From Rebecca billardiae RCC1528 (lineage: Eukaryota > Haptophyta): a stretch of DNA of 64,000 nucleotides. Shown in pieces: positions 44,339-54,040 of the stretch. The stretch spans positions 1,178,001 to 1,242,000 of the forward strand of contig OZ251236.1 in assembly GCA_965240325.2 (NCBI GenBank), in the 5' to 3' direction. Position 1 is the stretch's first letter, and each line of letters starts with the position of its first letter. Both the position numbers and the translations under genes were made by a program. The notes beneath the pieces were generated by a model. The model had not been told where the DNA came from. It saw only the letters and a list, made by a program, of their open reading frames with translations, and did no database searches.

Positions 44339-46641
44339 GGACCCGGCGGAAAAATTTCAGCCGAGGGTATTCGGGGTAAAAGCCCGTTTTTTCTTGCCGG
44401 CATAGCTATGCCGGCAAAAAGTAACGAGCGTTTGGAAAAAATCTCAACTCGACCCCCAGATGAGATTTTTGCCGTATGTACTACTATGGAAATTGTAAGC
44501 TCTATCTGGCGACCTGTCCTTTGTGAAGCCGAAGTTGGGGGGTCGTCGGAACCCGCCCCGCGGTACTGGGCTGCCCCGGCCGGCGCCGATCATGGTGTCC
44601 CGCCGCCGCACCCGCCCCGCTGCCCCGTGAGCTGGAGCGCGCGGGTGGGAACGGTGCGATCGCGGGTCCACCTTCCCCCACACCAAGCGATGTGCTGCGA
44701 TTCGCTTTCCTCCGTGGTCACCAAGCGCGCGCACGCTCCTGCTCTTGCGCCTCCGCGCCAAATGCGCAGATGTGCGACCGCACGCGACAGCGTACGCTGA
44801 CGCTGCATCAGGGCTTGAAGTACGCACTGGTACGGCATAATGCTCTGATTGCGCATACGCCGCGCTTTGCCCCCGCGCGCGTTACCGTCATCGTGACGTG
44901 CATGCGCATCCGGAGGCATCGAGGAGTGAATCGGCACGAGAGCATGATGTTCACCCTTTTCTTGCGGCGTCGCCAGATGCCGTTCGCGGTGCCAGTGCGC
45001 GCGCCCACGTGCCCCGGCTTTTTGTTATCCACGCGCTACTCAGAAGCCTACGCCGCTTGGTGCTCCCCCTGCACGGGCATCAGCGTGCTGGCCTTCGTGC
45101 CACTCCCAAGGCCAGACGTGCGACTCAGATGGGGCGAATGCGCGACACGCCTTGTTTGTTACCTGTGATGGCATGTACGTTGAGCACTCGCCGTGCGGCT
45201 AGCGCGATTGGTGCTCATTAGGAGTCTTGCGGTGGAGAGCAGTCCAGAGCCTAAGTTGCCAGCGCTTACATCTACACCACCCCTGATCGCGCGTGACAAC
45301 TCTCAGCCTCAGGCTGTAAAATGTCATGCTGTGCACTCATGCCAGCTCATCTACTCAACGTCTCACGCCAAACGGCGTTTGGCCGCGACTGCGGCTCAGC
45401 GCTGGCGACTTTGCCCGGACGTGAGCAAACGTACATTCGCCCCCACAACCGCGCCGGCGCCATTCAAGATGCGCTCGTGCCGACCACTGTCAGTGCTCTA
45501 GTAGCTCACTGAGGACGTGCTCGCGCTTTTCATGCCGACACCAGTGTGCATTGAGCTAGGCGCTCTTGTCACTCGCGCGCGCAAGAGCGAAGTGAGTACG
45601 TACAAGGCCTGGCCAGAGACAAGGGCGGTAAGGGCTGTCAACTCCGAGTGGCGCCGAGTGGCGGAGGTTGGGCGCCCCTCAACTCGTGCGGCCTCGCGGC
45701 GCAGCGGCTAAGTCTCCTGGGGCGCAGCCCTGGAGGGCGCGTGGGGTGCGCACGCCGCGTGCTCCTGCGGCCGCGGCAGCGGCCGCGGACACGGCGCGCG
45801 TGGTTGGTCGTATCATCTGGCGCGAGGCGGCATGACGCGCGCCCATCATACGTGAGCCTCGCCCCGGGCGCGCGCCCGACCCGCGCCGACCGCACCGCGC
45901 ACCGCGCGCGCGCCGGCGGCTGGCGCGTGGCCACGGCTGGCTCTTGGTGCGGCGCGCGTGCGCGGCTGGCCTGAGGCGCGGCGAGGGCGCCGGCAAGCGC
46001 GGCGCGCGGCGTGAGAGGGTACTACGTGCTGTCTAGCAGGCGACCAACCACGCGCGCCGTGTCCGCGGCCGCTGCCGCGGCCGCAGGAGCACGCGGCGTG
46101 CGCTTCCCCACGCGCCCTCCAGGGCGGCGCCCCAGGAGACTTAGCCGCTGGGCCGCGAGGCCGCACGAGTTGAGGGGCCCAGAACCTCCGCCACTCGGCG
46201 CCACTGGGAGTTGACAGCCCTTACCGCCCTTGCCAGAGATCAGGTGTGGGAGCGCTGCACGCTGCTGCAAAGCCGTGCCTGGTGCCACATCTGCAAGTTG
46301 GCTGCCGTCCTCGCCGTGCTCGAGCACTTCGCCCAGCGCTAGCGCCCAGCGCGCAAGCACGCCCTTGACCCGCTCACACGCGCATGGCTCGCGCCGTGCG
46401 CCTCGCCGCTGCCCATCGCGACAGGTGTCTACGGGCGGTGCGTGGGCGGCGCTTGCAGCACGGGCGATGGCTGATGGCGTTCTGCGACGAGCCCCGTTGC
46501 GACATCGGTCCGCGTCCTATGAGCTCGCGTTCGATCTCGCGACCTGTAAGTCGTTTCGTACGCGAACCGTCGGCAAGAAAAAACGGGCTTTTACCCCGAA
46601 TACCCTCGGCGGAAATTTTTCCGCCGGGTCCAGAATGGCCC
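44339..46641. mobile_element. PIF/Harbinger-like element with 71-bp TIRs
   Basis: Left end 44339-44409 and right end 46571-46641 are inverted copies with one mismatch in 71 bp; both start GGGCCATTCTGGACCCGGCG. The trinucleotide TAA flanks both ends (44336-44338 and 46642-46644). A GGGCC-type terminus with a 3-bp TWA-like duplication is the pattern of PIF/Harbinger elements. I see no DDE transposase or Myb-like ORF in the 2.3 kb, so it is probably non-autonomous. A perfect 24-bp palindrome (TTGCCGGCATAG and its complement) overlaps the inner edge of the left TIR. The interior holds the large inverted repeat described separately. Confidence 0.85.
45621..46231. repeat. Large inverted repeat, ~190-bp arms
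   Basis: The arm at 45621-45810 and the arm at 46041-46231 are reverse complements with few differences. Landmarks are AAGGGCGGTAAGGGCTGTCA, CAACTCGTGCGGCCTCGCGG and GTGTCCGCGGCCGCTGCCGC with their complements. The spacer is about 230 bp and very GC-rich. Both arms lie inside the Harbinger-like element, so it may be a nested fold-back element or part of the element's own body. Confidence 0.85.
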
Positions 46642-46748
46642 TAAGAATAAGAGACGCACCAGAGCTCAGGCAGGCGAGATCATCGCCCATCGGACGTGGC
46701 ATCTCCCTCGCGTGGCTGACGACGCTGCCCTTCCGCTGTTGGACCGAG

Positions 46749-47432
46749 ATGGACGCATCCGATGCACACCCCATGCAGACTTACGTGCTGTCATGGCTCG
46801 GCGCGCAGCGCGCGGCGGCGTTGGCGTGGCTGTCGCTGGCCGTGTGCGTCGCGGGCGTGAGCATCGTGCTCGGTGACTTTTACTGCACGGATCTGATCCG
46901 CGCGGCCCTTGGCACACATGACGGCATCACAACGTTTTGTGGAGGTGTGCGGTGGGCGGCTCTCGCGCTTCCGCTTTTGGGGGTGGTGGAACGCGCCCTC
47001 GCAATCGCACTGTCTGCTCGTGCTTTCGGCAATTGGCTTGCACCGCTTCTGATCTGCGCTTTCTGTGTGCTCGTCTTTCTTGTACGTTTTGCCCGCACAA
47101 GGACAGAATTTGGAAACGTGTGGGCTGATGCCGTGTTCTTCACTATCGTTATCTACGCGGCCGTACCGTTGGTCGGGCTTGACAGTGGTAGCAGCATGCA
47201 GGGCGAGGCGCGTATCGTGGCATTCACCGCAGGAGTCGATCTCATCCTCATGTCCGCTGCGTTGGGCGCACCATCGGCGTGGCGCGCGACACAGACAGCA
47301 GATGTGCTAGCTGGTGCCGCGTGCGTGTTTGGAGTAAGTTGGGTGGGGCGACTTGGCTGCAGCACGGTGTTGCTGCGGTGGAAGGCAGAGGCGGTGGCCA
47401 AATCTGGGGCCCTGAACATGAGGCTGCTCTGA
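46749..47432 (+). CDS. Unknown polytopic membrane protein
   Basis: A 227-residue product from MDASDAHPMQTYVLSWLGAQ. It has about six hydrophobic segments, for example AALAWLSLAVCVAGVSIVLG, LLICAFCVLVFLVRFA, AVFFTIVIYAAVPLVGL and VDLILMSAALGAPS. The frame is open upstream to 46230, but that part translates the right end of the Harbinger-like element and its palindrome, so the first plausible Met after the element was chosen; MALRIRDAPELRQ at about 46635 straddles the element edge. Base composition is less GC-extreme than neighbouring genes. The family is not recognised. The insertion about 107 bp upstream may affect its promoter. Confidence 0.65.
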   Translation: MDASDAHPMQTYVLSWLGAQRAAALAWLSLAVCVAGVSIVLGDFYCTDLIRAALGTHDGITTFCGGVRWAALALPLLGVVERALAIALSARAFGNWLAPLLICAFCVLVFLVRFARTRTEFGNVWADAVFFTIVIYAAVPLVGLDSGSSMQGEARIVAFTAGVDLILMSAALGAPSAWRATQTADVLAGAACVFGVSWVGRLGCSTVLLRWKAEAVAKSGALNMRLL

Positions 47433-47839
47433 GCAGCACTGGCCCCCTGGAGGACTGGGCCTGAGTAGGCGATGGAACTCGAATCAGCCTCCGGTCCGCA
47501 TCGCAGAACGGCAGATCGAATTCGAAATCGCGTACTTGACAATAATCGTTGACTAGTACAACGTGCTTCCGCAACAGTGACGATGACGTAGTGGTCATGG
47601 ACTTCTTATTGCGCACGAAGTGACTTTCACTCGCGGATCTCGTCGTTGTTCGACTTTCGCCTTCGGTCTGTCGCCGTCGGCGACCGCGCGTGTACGTGCC
47701 ACCAGCCAAATGCCAATGCCATCTTATGCCATGGGCATGCCGATGCGTCGCCGTCACCGCCCCCACGCTGCCCACCCACACCGGTCACGGCGCCAGCGTC
47801 GTCGGACGACTGCGTCGATTATTAGGACGATGACGATGA

Positions 47840-47896
<57 letters not shown>

Positions 47897-49196
47897 TTTA
47901 GGCCTGTTTTATTTCTACCAGATTCCATTTCCTATGTCACGGCGACAAACCGTTGCTCGCCAGTGGGAATCGGTGTCACGCCCCGTTGGGTGTACCTCTC
48001 ACCGCCGATGGCGGCCCCCACGTGCGCGAGGAACGCGATTCCTGCACTCCTCGGTGACCGGTGAGTGCAGGAATCCAGTTGCGGCTCTCGTCCGCCTCGT
48101 CATTGTCGCACACGAGGTACACCCAACACCATGGGTCGGATCCTAGAACTCTCCGCGCGCTCGCGCCCGCGCGGCGAGGCACTGGCAGGCTTGTTCTCAT
48201 CATCTTGTCCAAGACTGCAGCCTGCTAGATGCGCGAGGACGCGTGTGCACGCCTTTCCGCGCGTCATGGGTGCGCGTGGCACGCACCTTGTCGTCATCTA
48301 CGCCGAGGAGGCTTAAGCAACCGGCCCACCAACCTGCCGTGACCACGTTCAAATGCAGGCGGCAAGCTGCATGCGAGCGCACGCAACGGAAACATCTCAC
48401 GCTCGACAAGGAAGTGGTGGCGGACCGAGTAGAGCTGGAATCATTTGCAGTCCATCTGTTGTTCAACGATCCTGGTTCACCAGCTGACACGGGCGCGACG
48501 CAGCCAAGGCAGAGTGCTTGCAGCTTGCAGCGCGCCCGCAACTACTCGGCGGTCTGCCGCCGCGGCGCGGCGATCCGGTCACACTGCCGTGCGCTGCGAG
48601 TGACCTCTGTGTCATGGCGAAGCAAGCAGCATGTCTTGGCAACACCTTTCGCTACAGCTCAGCGCCCAAGTACGACCATGCGCCAACGACGTGCCATCAC
48701 TACTCCGCAATCGCGCCGGCACCCACCACCAGCGGGCAAGCCGCAAGCCGCCATTTTACCGCGTTTTGGCGAATGTCGCCGTTGGGCTCTCGTAGGAATA
48801 AAACAGGCCTTTAGTCCGGTGACGGCGGCGCGCCGATTATGATACTAATATTATTATTATTACTATTGTCAAGCGGCCGGCGGCGCACGACTCAGCATAA
48901 TAATATATATATAGTACCCGCGGTGCCGCCACCCCAGCCAGACCCGCGCCGCCACCCGTGGCGCGCCACCCCGCACCCGGCCACCGGACGGATGCACCAG
49001 CACCTGCAGCACGGTGAGAGTGACGGTCCGCGCGGCGGCGCGGCATCGGTTCGCGCTCGGCCTGTGAGTTTCGAACGTCGGCACACAGTGCGTACGTCAG
49101 CGACACTGACACTCCGCCGCGGTAAGCGGCTGCGGAGTGCGGTGCCAACAAGGCACGATACCCATGCAGCCCGCCTCTGGGCGGTGCTGATGAACA
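47433..49196. other. Gene-free region with microsatellite and TIR element
   Basis: Holds a TA microsatellite (about 47840-47893), the second copy of the 0.9-kb TIR element and then AT-rich to GC-rich sequence before the oxygenase stop. No gene is supported. Confidence 0.7.
47901..48809 (-). mobile_element. 0.9-kb non-autonomous TIR element, copy 2
   Basis: An inverted homologue of 40640-41539; its ends are GGCCTGTTTTATTTCTACC and the complement of GGCCTGTTTTATTCCTACGA. TTTA flanks both sides (47897-47900 and 48810-48813), a likely target duplication. In this copy the frame 48243-48842 (+) contains HLTLDKEVVADRVELESFAV, a protein-like run whose counterpart is frameshifted in copy 1, suggesting decayed coding sequence. 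It sits directly against the TA microsatellite. Confidence 0.85.
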
Positions 49197-50768
49197 TCAT
49201 TTGTACACGCTCGGCAGCCACAGCTCCTTCTCCTTGCCGAAGTAGGCGCGCCTGGCCTGGTCCGCCCAGCGCGCGGCGCCGTAGAGCACGAGCGCCGCGC
49301 TGGCTGCGCTCAGGCTCGCCGCGAGCCGGCCCGCGCACGCGAGCGCGGCGATCGCAAGGCTCGCCGCGACCGCGCCCCGGCCCGCCCACGCGCTGAGCGC
49401 ATCGAGCGTGCGCACAGCCTTGCGGCACTGCGGGCAGTGCTTGCCGTGGGTGTTCCAACGGCCGAGCTCGTCGGGAGCGCGCACCGGCGCCGCGCCGCCG
49501 CCGGGGACGGCGCCGAACGGGCCGCCACCGACGGCCGCGAGCCACTTGCGCACGGCGGCGACGCCCGTGTCGCTGAGCGTGAGCACGTCGAACGCCGCCT
49601 GCGGCCGGTGCGGCGCCTCGAGCTGCGCGTCGTCCTGCCCCTGCATCGTGAACTGGTCCTGGTCGTGGAAGCGCCACAGCCCGTCGCTCGCGAGGAAGAG
49701 CGCGTGCATCAGGTCGCCCACCGCGCGCGCGAGCGGCGCGGGCGCCCACTTGGGCAGCACCGCGCGCGAGAGGCTCGGGAAGCCGACGAGCGTGCGCGTC
49801 TCAAACGGCGCGGCCGGCACGAAGAAGAGCAGGAAGTCGCTCACCTTGCCGCCGGGCAGCTCGTACCGGGAGCGCACGTACGCGGGCGCGACAAAGGTGC
49901 GCGTGGCGTTCATGCCCTCGTTGGAGCGCTGGTACCCGCTGTGCTCCAGCTCGAAGCCGCGCGGCTCGACGGGCGCGGCCAGCCGCATCTGGCGCATCGG
50001 CACGGGCGGCGACGCGCTGAATGAGTCTGCGTGCAGGTAAGGCGCGTGCGACGGGTCCATCGCGTTCTCCAGCATCGACTCGTAGCTCACCGGCTCGACC
50101 TGCAGCAGCCAGTCGAGCCCGGCGGCGGCGCCGTCGGCGCCCAGCGGCAGCTCCGTGGCCGCGCTGCGCGCGTGCGCCCCGTCGGCGCGCTCGGGCCACA
50201 CCCAGACGAGTCCGGCCACCACGCGCACAGGGTAGGAGCCCACCGCCGTCTTCGCTGAGCCACACAGCCGCGCGGCCGCGTTCGGGTTGGTCGCCATGGG
50301 CACCTCGACGCACGCGCCGGTGCTATCGAAGCGCCAGCCATGGAACCGGCAGACGAGCGTACCGTCGCACACCTTGCCCGTCGAGAGCGGCGCCAGCCGG
50401 TGCGGGCAAACGTCGTCGCAGGCCGACCAGGCGTCACGGCCGTCAGGGTCGGAGCCCTTCCAGAGCGTCATCCTCCGACCGAGCAGGTTGAACGCAGTGG
50501 GGCGCTCCTCATCGGCGTAGGAGAGCGGCATCACCGGATACCATTGCCGCTCCCAGAACTCGCTGGCCACCGTCGGCTCTGGGGCAGCACGCGTGTCGGC
50601 GCTTGCAGAGGTCGACTCGAGCACCCACCGCAGACGGCTGCGGACGCGCGCGGGCGCGCGCGCCCGTCGAAGCTGGGGCTGCAGCCTTGCCGCGCCAGGC
50701 CTGACCACGCCGACCACAGCGGCTGCGATGCAGAGCAAGTAGAGAGCGCGCGCGCGCCACGGCAGCAT
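49197..50768 (-). CDS. Plastid Rieske oxygenase, PAO/Tic55/PTC52 family
   Basis: A 523-residue product from MLPWRARALYLLCIAAAVVG, a signal-peptide-like start followed by an Arg-rich transit region, as expected for a secondary plastid. The Rieske centre ligands are Cys121-x-His123 (VCPHRL) and Cys140-x2-His143 (CRFHGW), with the classic spacing. The mononuclear iron site ENAMDPSHAPYLH follows E-x3-D-x2-H-x4-H (Glu234, Asp238, His241, His246). A C-terminal HCPQC motif and a final hydrophobic hairpin (ASLAIAALACAGRLAASLSA) are features of the membrane-bound pheophorbide a oxygenase/Tic55/PTC52 group. It would oxygenate a tetrapyrrole or related substrate with reduced ferredoxin; the substrate cannot be decided. 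The frame is open to 51002, but that extension lacks conserved features. Confidence 0.92.
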   Translation of the reverse strand: MLPWRARALYLLCIAAAVVGVVRPGAARLQPQLRRARAPARVRSRLRWVLESTSASADTRAAPEPTVASEFWERQWYPVMPLSYADEERPTAFNLLGRRMTLWKGSDPDGRDAWSACDDVCPHRLAPLSTGKVCDGTLVCRFHGWRFDSTGACVEVPMATNPNAAARLCGSAKTAVGSYPVRVVAGLVWVWPERADGAHARSAATELPLGADGAAAGLDWLLQVEPVSYESMLENAMDPSHAPYLHADSFSASPPVPMRQMRLAAPVEPRGFELEHSGYQRSNEGMNATRTFVAPAYVRSRYELPGGKVSDFLLFFVPAAPFETRTLVGFPSLSRAVLPKWAPAPLARAVGDLMHALFLASDGLWRFHDQDQFTMQGQDDAQLEAPHRPQAAFDVLTLSDTGVAAVRKWLAAVGGGPFGAVPGGGAAPVRAPDELGRWNTHGKHCPQCRKAVRTLDALSAWAGRGAVAASLAIAALACAGRLAASLSAASAALVLYGAARWADQARRAYFGKEKELWLPSVYK

Positions 50769-51033
50769 GCCGAGCCGACGAGGGTGAAGCGCAACGCCGA
50801 CCGCGGCAAGCCCGACCACCGGGGGGTTGCCCGACGCAGCACCGATTTGATGGCGATTTATTGCCAAAGGATTAGTAAACAAGTAGGATATATCGAGAGC
50901 GAGATAGCTATCTCGCCAGGCGAGAACAAGTCCGGTCGCTGCGGAAATCGACGACCACACACAAAAGTCGGACGAAACGGCCGAGCGAGACGTGAGTTTC
51001 AAAACCCGCCTTCATCGTAGCCGCCAAGCGAGC
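50769..51033. promoter_or_regulatory. Putative bidirectional promoter of two plastid genes
   Basis: A 265-bp, AT-richer interval between divergent starts of the Rieske oxygenase and the putative thylakoid protein. It contains AGGATATATCGAGAGCGAGA and ATAGCTATCTCGCCAGGCGA near its middle. Head-to-head arrangement suggests shared control; no defined element was recognised. Confidence 0.4.
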
Positions 51034-51960
51034 ATGCACGCCCTCCTGCTTGGTGCACTCCTTGCGGGCGCCGCAGCGCCTTCTGGACGTCGCCTCTTCA
51101 CCTCTGGGGCGGCGGCGACGACGGGCTTTGGCTTTCGCGCGCTCGGTGGCGTGCGAGCCGCCCGCGCAGAGACGATCTCAGTCGACTCGCGCGCGCGTGC
51201 TCGAAGCAAGTACGGCAAGCGGCTGCTCCGGCTGCGCGACAAGCTGCGCCACTCGCAAGATGCCACCGGCGTGAATGAGCTCGTGGACGAGGACGCGGCT
51301 GCGATGACGTTACTCATCAGCGGTGCGTACGGCCAAAGAGCGCCCCTCGCGGCCGACCTGCGCCTGAAGCAGGAGCGCGTCCTGCAGGCGGCGGCGCGCA
51401 ATGATGCCGACAGCACGTTCACTGCGCTCGACGACTTCCTTCGCCTCGCGGAGTTCGAGACGGACAACAGCGACGAGCTGCAAGACTCGGCAGAGGACAA
51501 CACGGTCGACGAGGCTGTTCAGTCTCTGGAAAAGGCTGTGGGCGCCGGCGCCGGCGGAGTGACCAGGCTCGTCCCTGGCAGCGCGCTCCTCGGTACGGCA
51601 CTCGTGATTGGCGGGTTGGTCGGCTCGCGCGCGTTCCTCGGAGGCCTCGACGAACGTCTTTCGGAGGCGGGAGGTGATAGCCAGCTCTTCCCAAAGCTTG
51701 ACGAAAGCGAGCCAGAAGCTCTGCGCGCCAGGACAGAGGCGAGCTCTACTCAGCCTCGGCCTGCGCCGCCGCCATCGCCTCCGCCCCCGCCGCCAGGCGC
51801 GGAGTTCCGCCCGATCGTCGAGCGCGCGCGCGAGAAGAAGGCTTACGACCAGCTCGAGAGCGGCAGCATCCAGCTGGTAAATGCACCTCCAAAGCGTCGT
51901 CGCCGCGGGCGAGCTCGCACCACCCACCCGCCCATGGACCTCATCGATATGGATCACTGA
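51034..51960 (+). CDS. Putative thylakoid-targeted protein
   Basis: A 308-residue product from MHALLLGALLAGAAAPSG. The hydrophobic start resembles a signal peptide. It is followed by a basic stretch and then GRRLFTSGAAATTGFGFRAL ending ARA, which looks like a twin-arginine thylakoid signal. The following helical region (KYGKRLLRLRDKLRHSQDAT, DLRLKQERVLQAAARNDADS, FTALDDFLRLAEF) is reminiscent of lumenal four-helix proteins of the PsbQ type, but similarity is weak. A hydrophobic segment (SALLGTALVIGGLVGSRAFL) and a Pro-rich, then very basic tail (PPKRRRRGRART) are unusual for such proteins, so membrane attachment with a stromal or cytosolic tail is possible. An in-frame ATG at 50992 is less likely as the start. 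Confidence 0.72.
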   Translation: MHALLLGALLAGAAAPSGRRLFTSGAAATTGFGFRALGGVRAARAETISVDSRARARSKYGKRLLRLRDKLRHSQDATGVNELVDEDAAAMTLLISGAYGQRAPLAADLRLKQERVLQAAARNDADSTFTALDDFLRLAEFETDNSDELQDSAEDNTVDEAVQSLEKAVGAGAGGVTRLVPGSALLGTALVIGGLVGSRAFLGGLDERLSEAGGDSQLFPKLDESEPEALRARTEASSTQPRPAPPPSPPPPPPGAEFRPIVERAREKKAYDQLESGSIQLVNAPPKRRRRGRARTTHPPMDLIDMDH

Positions 51961-52359
51961 AGTCCTTGCCCACGGCAGCCTGATTACTGTATTTATACTT
52001 ATAGACGTAATAGACGGCATTACTGCTCGTCATTACTACTATTAGCCCGACGAATCATTAGGCCATTAGCCGCGCCACTTTATCACTCAGATGACTAGTC
52101 ACTAGAGCTTCAGAGTGACTCAGATCACTATATATAATTATTCACTAGATTCACTCATCACTCTAAGGAGTAAGGTGTCACTCATAAATCAGTGACGATG
52201 ATCATGATCACGGCATGAGTCAGTCATGACATGACGACTCATGATGTCGATCGGATCGGGATATTCGGGATGAGCGGATGAGCCGATGCCCGATGCCCGA
52301 TAGGCGATTACGATACAGCGATACTCTCGGCTGATCTAAAGCATATACTTATCGGATCA
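51961..52359. other. Intergenic, AT-rich, no gene
   Basis: Dense in short GTCA/TGAC-type motifs (repeated ATCACT, TGATCATGATCA) but without a clear repeat unit, ORF or RNA gene. Confidence 0.65.
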
Positions 52360-53928
52360 ATGACCGCGTTCCGCGGTCCTTTTCTGCATAGAATCAACGC
52401 AGTTGGGGGCCCGCGGTGGCCGTGCAATCGCGGCTCTCCGCCGTAGTGGCAGTTCGCCAGTTGAAGTCGGTTCTGAGATGACTGAAGCTATATTAGTCCG
52501 ACCGTCGCCCTGCCTGCGCGACCGCGAGACTCATTCACACTTCACACAATCACAGCAGCGGACCTGAGACCGCACCCGGCACCGGTCGTCAAATCGGACG
52601 TCCGCCTGACAACTAGCTGCCAAATGTCCAACTGGCTGATCAGCTCGGATCCGACCCGTCCGCGATCGTGCCATCGGCATCGGAATTACTACTAGTAGCT
52701 GCCAAACTGTGTCCAACTCTGGCTGATCAGCTCGGATCCGACCCGTCCGCGATCGTGCCGAGTGAGTCGTGCCGCGGAGCTCGGAGTACTGAAGGCCGAG
52801 TCGGGTGTGACAGCAGGGTGCTTTAGCGCTGCGGCCCGTGCCAGCCAACGACCAGACGTACTCTGGCCACTTGACCCGTTGCACGGGTGAGTGACCGTAC
52901 GCCCTGCCTAGTGCCTACCGCGCGCGCCGCGCGACCGGCGACTCGGGGTGATGGAGAGCGGATGGCGACAGCAGCAGCAGTCCTCATGAAGACGATGAAA
53001 CTGGCGGCACGGGTGCACGAGGTGGCAGGCGAAAGCGCGCCGACGAGACCGCATTTGACACACCTGAGCCGCACGCGCGTGCCGTCGCCGAGCGGCGAGC
53101 GCTGCAAACGCGCAACCGTACCGCGCGCGCCACGACGGCGCGGCACTAGCTGATGCAGGCCGTACTGCCGGCACTGCTAGTCTGCGATCATGCGCCACGG
53201 TCGCAGCTGACTGCGTGAGCAGCAAGCGGGAGGCGGGTCCGGAGGCACGTGCAGGCGCCGTCCCGATGAAACTGGCGGCACGGGTGCACGAGGTGGCAGG
53301 CGAAAGCGCGCCGACGAGACCGCATTTGACACACCTGAGCCGCACGCGCGTGCCGTCGCCGTCAGAGCGGCGAGCGCTGCAAACAAACGCGCAACCGTAC
53401 CGCGCGCGCCACGACGGCGCGGCACTAGCTGATGCAGGCCGTACTGCCGGCACTGCTTCTGCGATCATGCGCCACGGTCGCAGCTGACTGCGTGAGCAGC
53501 AAGCGGGAGGCGGGTCCGGAGGCACGTGCAGGCGCCGTCCCGCATATCCGCCATCGCCCATCGTGCCGGGGCACGTCACCTCCGACGATCCGGATGTGGC
53601 CCAGTCCGGACGTCACGCGATCCGGGAAGACGAGTACGATTCGCTCGTAACGAACCGTTACACTAATGTCACGTCCAGCTGACGTCCAGATCGCACTTTA
53701 CTTAAGGGAATCAGCTGGGCGCGGTTTTTTTTGGCCTGATAGACCTCTCAATGCGATCTCAAAAACTCGAAACTCGGTCTCCGCCAGCCCTAAAAATCGC
53801 CCCCCGTCCCTTTTTTTCCGCCGCCCCCCGTCCCTTTTTTCTTGACGATCAAAGATCTTTTTGAAACGTGGTTCGGGCCCGCTGGTGCGGGCTCCACGCT
53901 GCGCGCTCCGCCCTACACCGCGGGCCAT
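52360..53928 (+). repeat. Segmental duplication, unit 1 (uninterrupted)
   Basis: The 1.57-kb unit starts ATGACCGCGTTCCGCGGTCC and ends CCGCGGGCCAT. It matches 54041-57133 closely once the inserted element there is removed. The parts are A (52360-52537) and B (52538-53928). Inside B a block of about 281 bp is tandemly repeated (52994-53274 and 53275-53541), whereas the second unit has it once. It contains no recognisable gene; the ORFs conserved between units are arginine-rich shadows. Confidence 0.9.
52994..53541 (+). repeat. Tandem duplication within unit 1
   Basis: Two direct copies, period about 281 bp, each beginning GATGAAACTGGCGGCACGGG. The second copy has small indels (for example an AGAG insertion near 53365 and loss of TAG near 53457). 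The corresponding single copy in unit 2 begins near 56480. Confidence 0.88.
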
Positions 53929-54040
53929 GAGCAGCGCCTATATATGATTTAAATTTCACTCATCAGCACTGTGATGAAATTTTCAGTATGAGTCGTAGAC
54001 GTAGTCGCAGCTGCGGCGAGTAGCGCTTAAAATATAATAT

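Larger units (their letters stand above)
43812..46748. other. Transposon-filled intergenic region
   Basis: Contains a dispersed repeat copy (44050-44123), a Harbinger-like element (44339-46641) and, inside it, a large inverted repeat. No host gene is supported here. Confidence 0.75.

Noticed and set aside
46230-46748. N-terminal 173 codons of the membrane-protein frame
   Set aside because: They translate the right TIR and inverted-repeat region of a transposon.
52823-53146. 107-codon minus-strand ORF identical to one at 56309-56632
   Set aside because: Identity is explained by the segmental duplication; the peptide is Arg/Ala-rich with no domain, and the same DNA is open in several frames.
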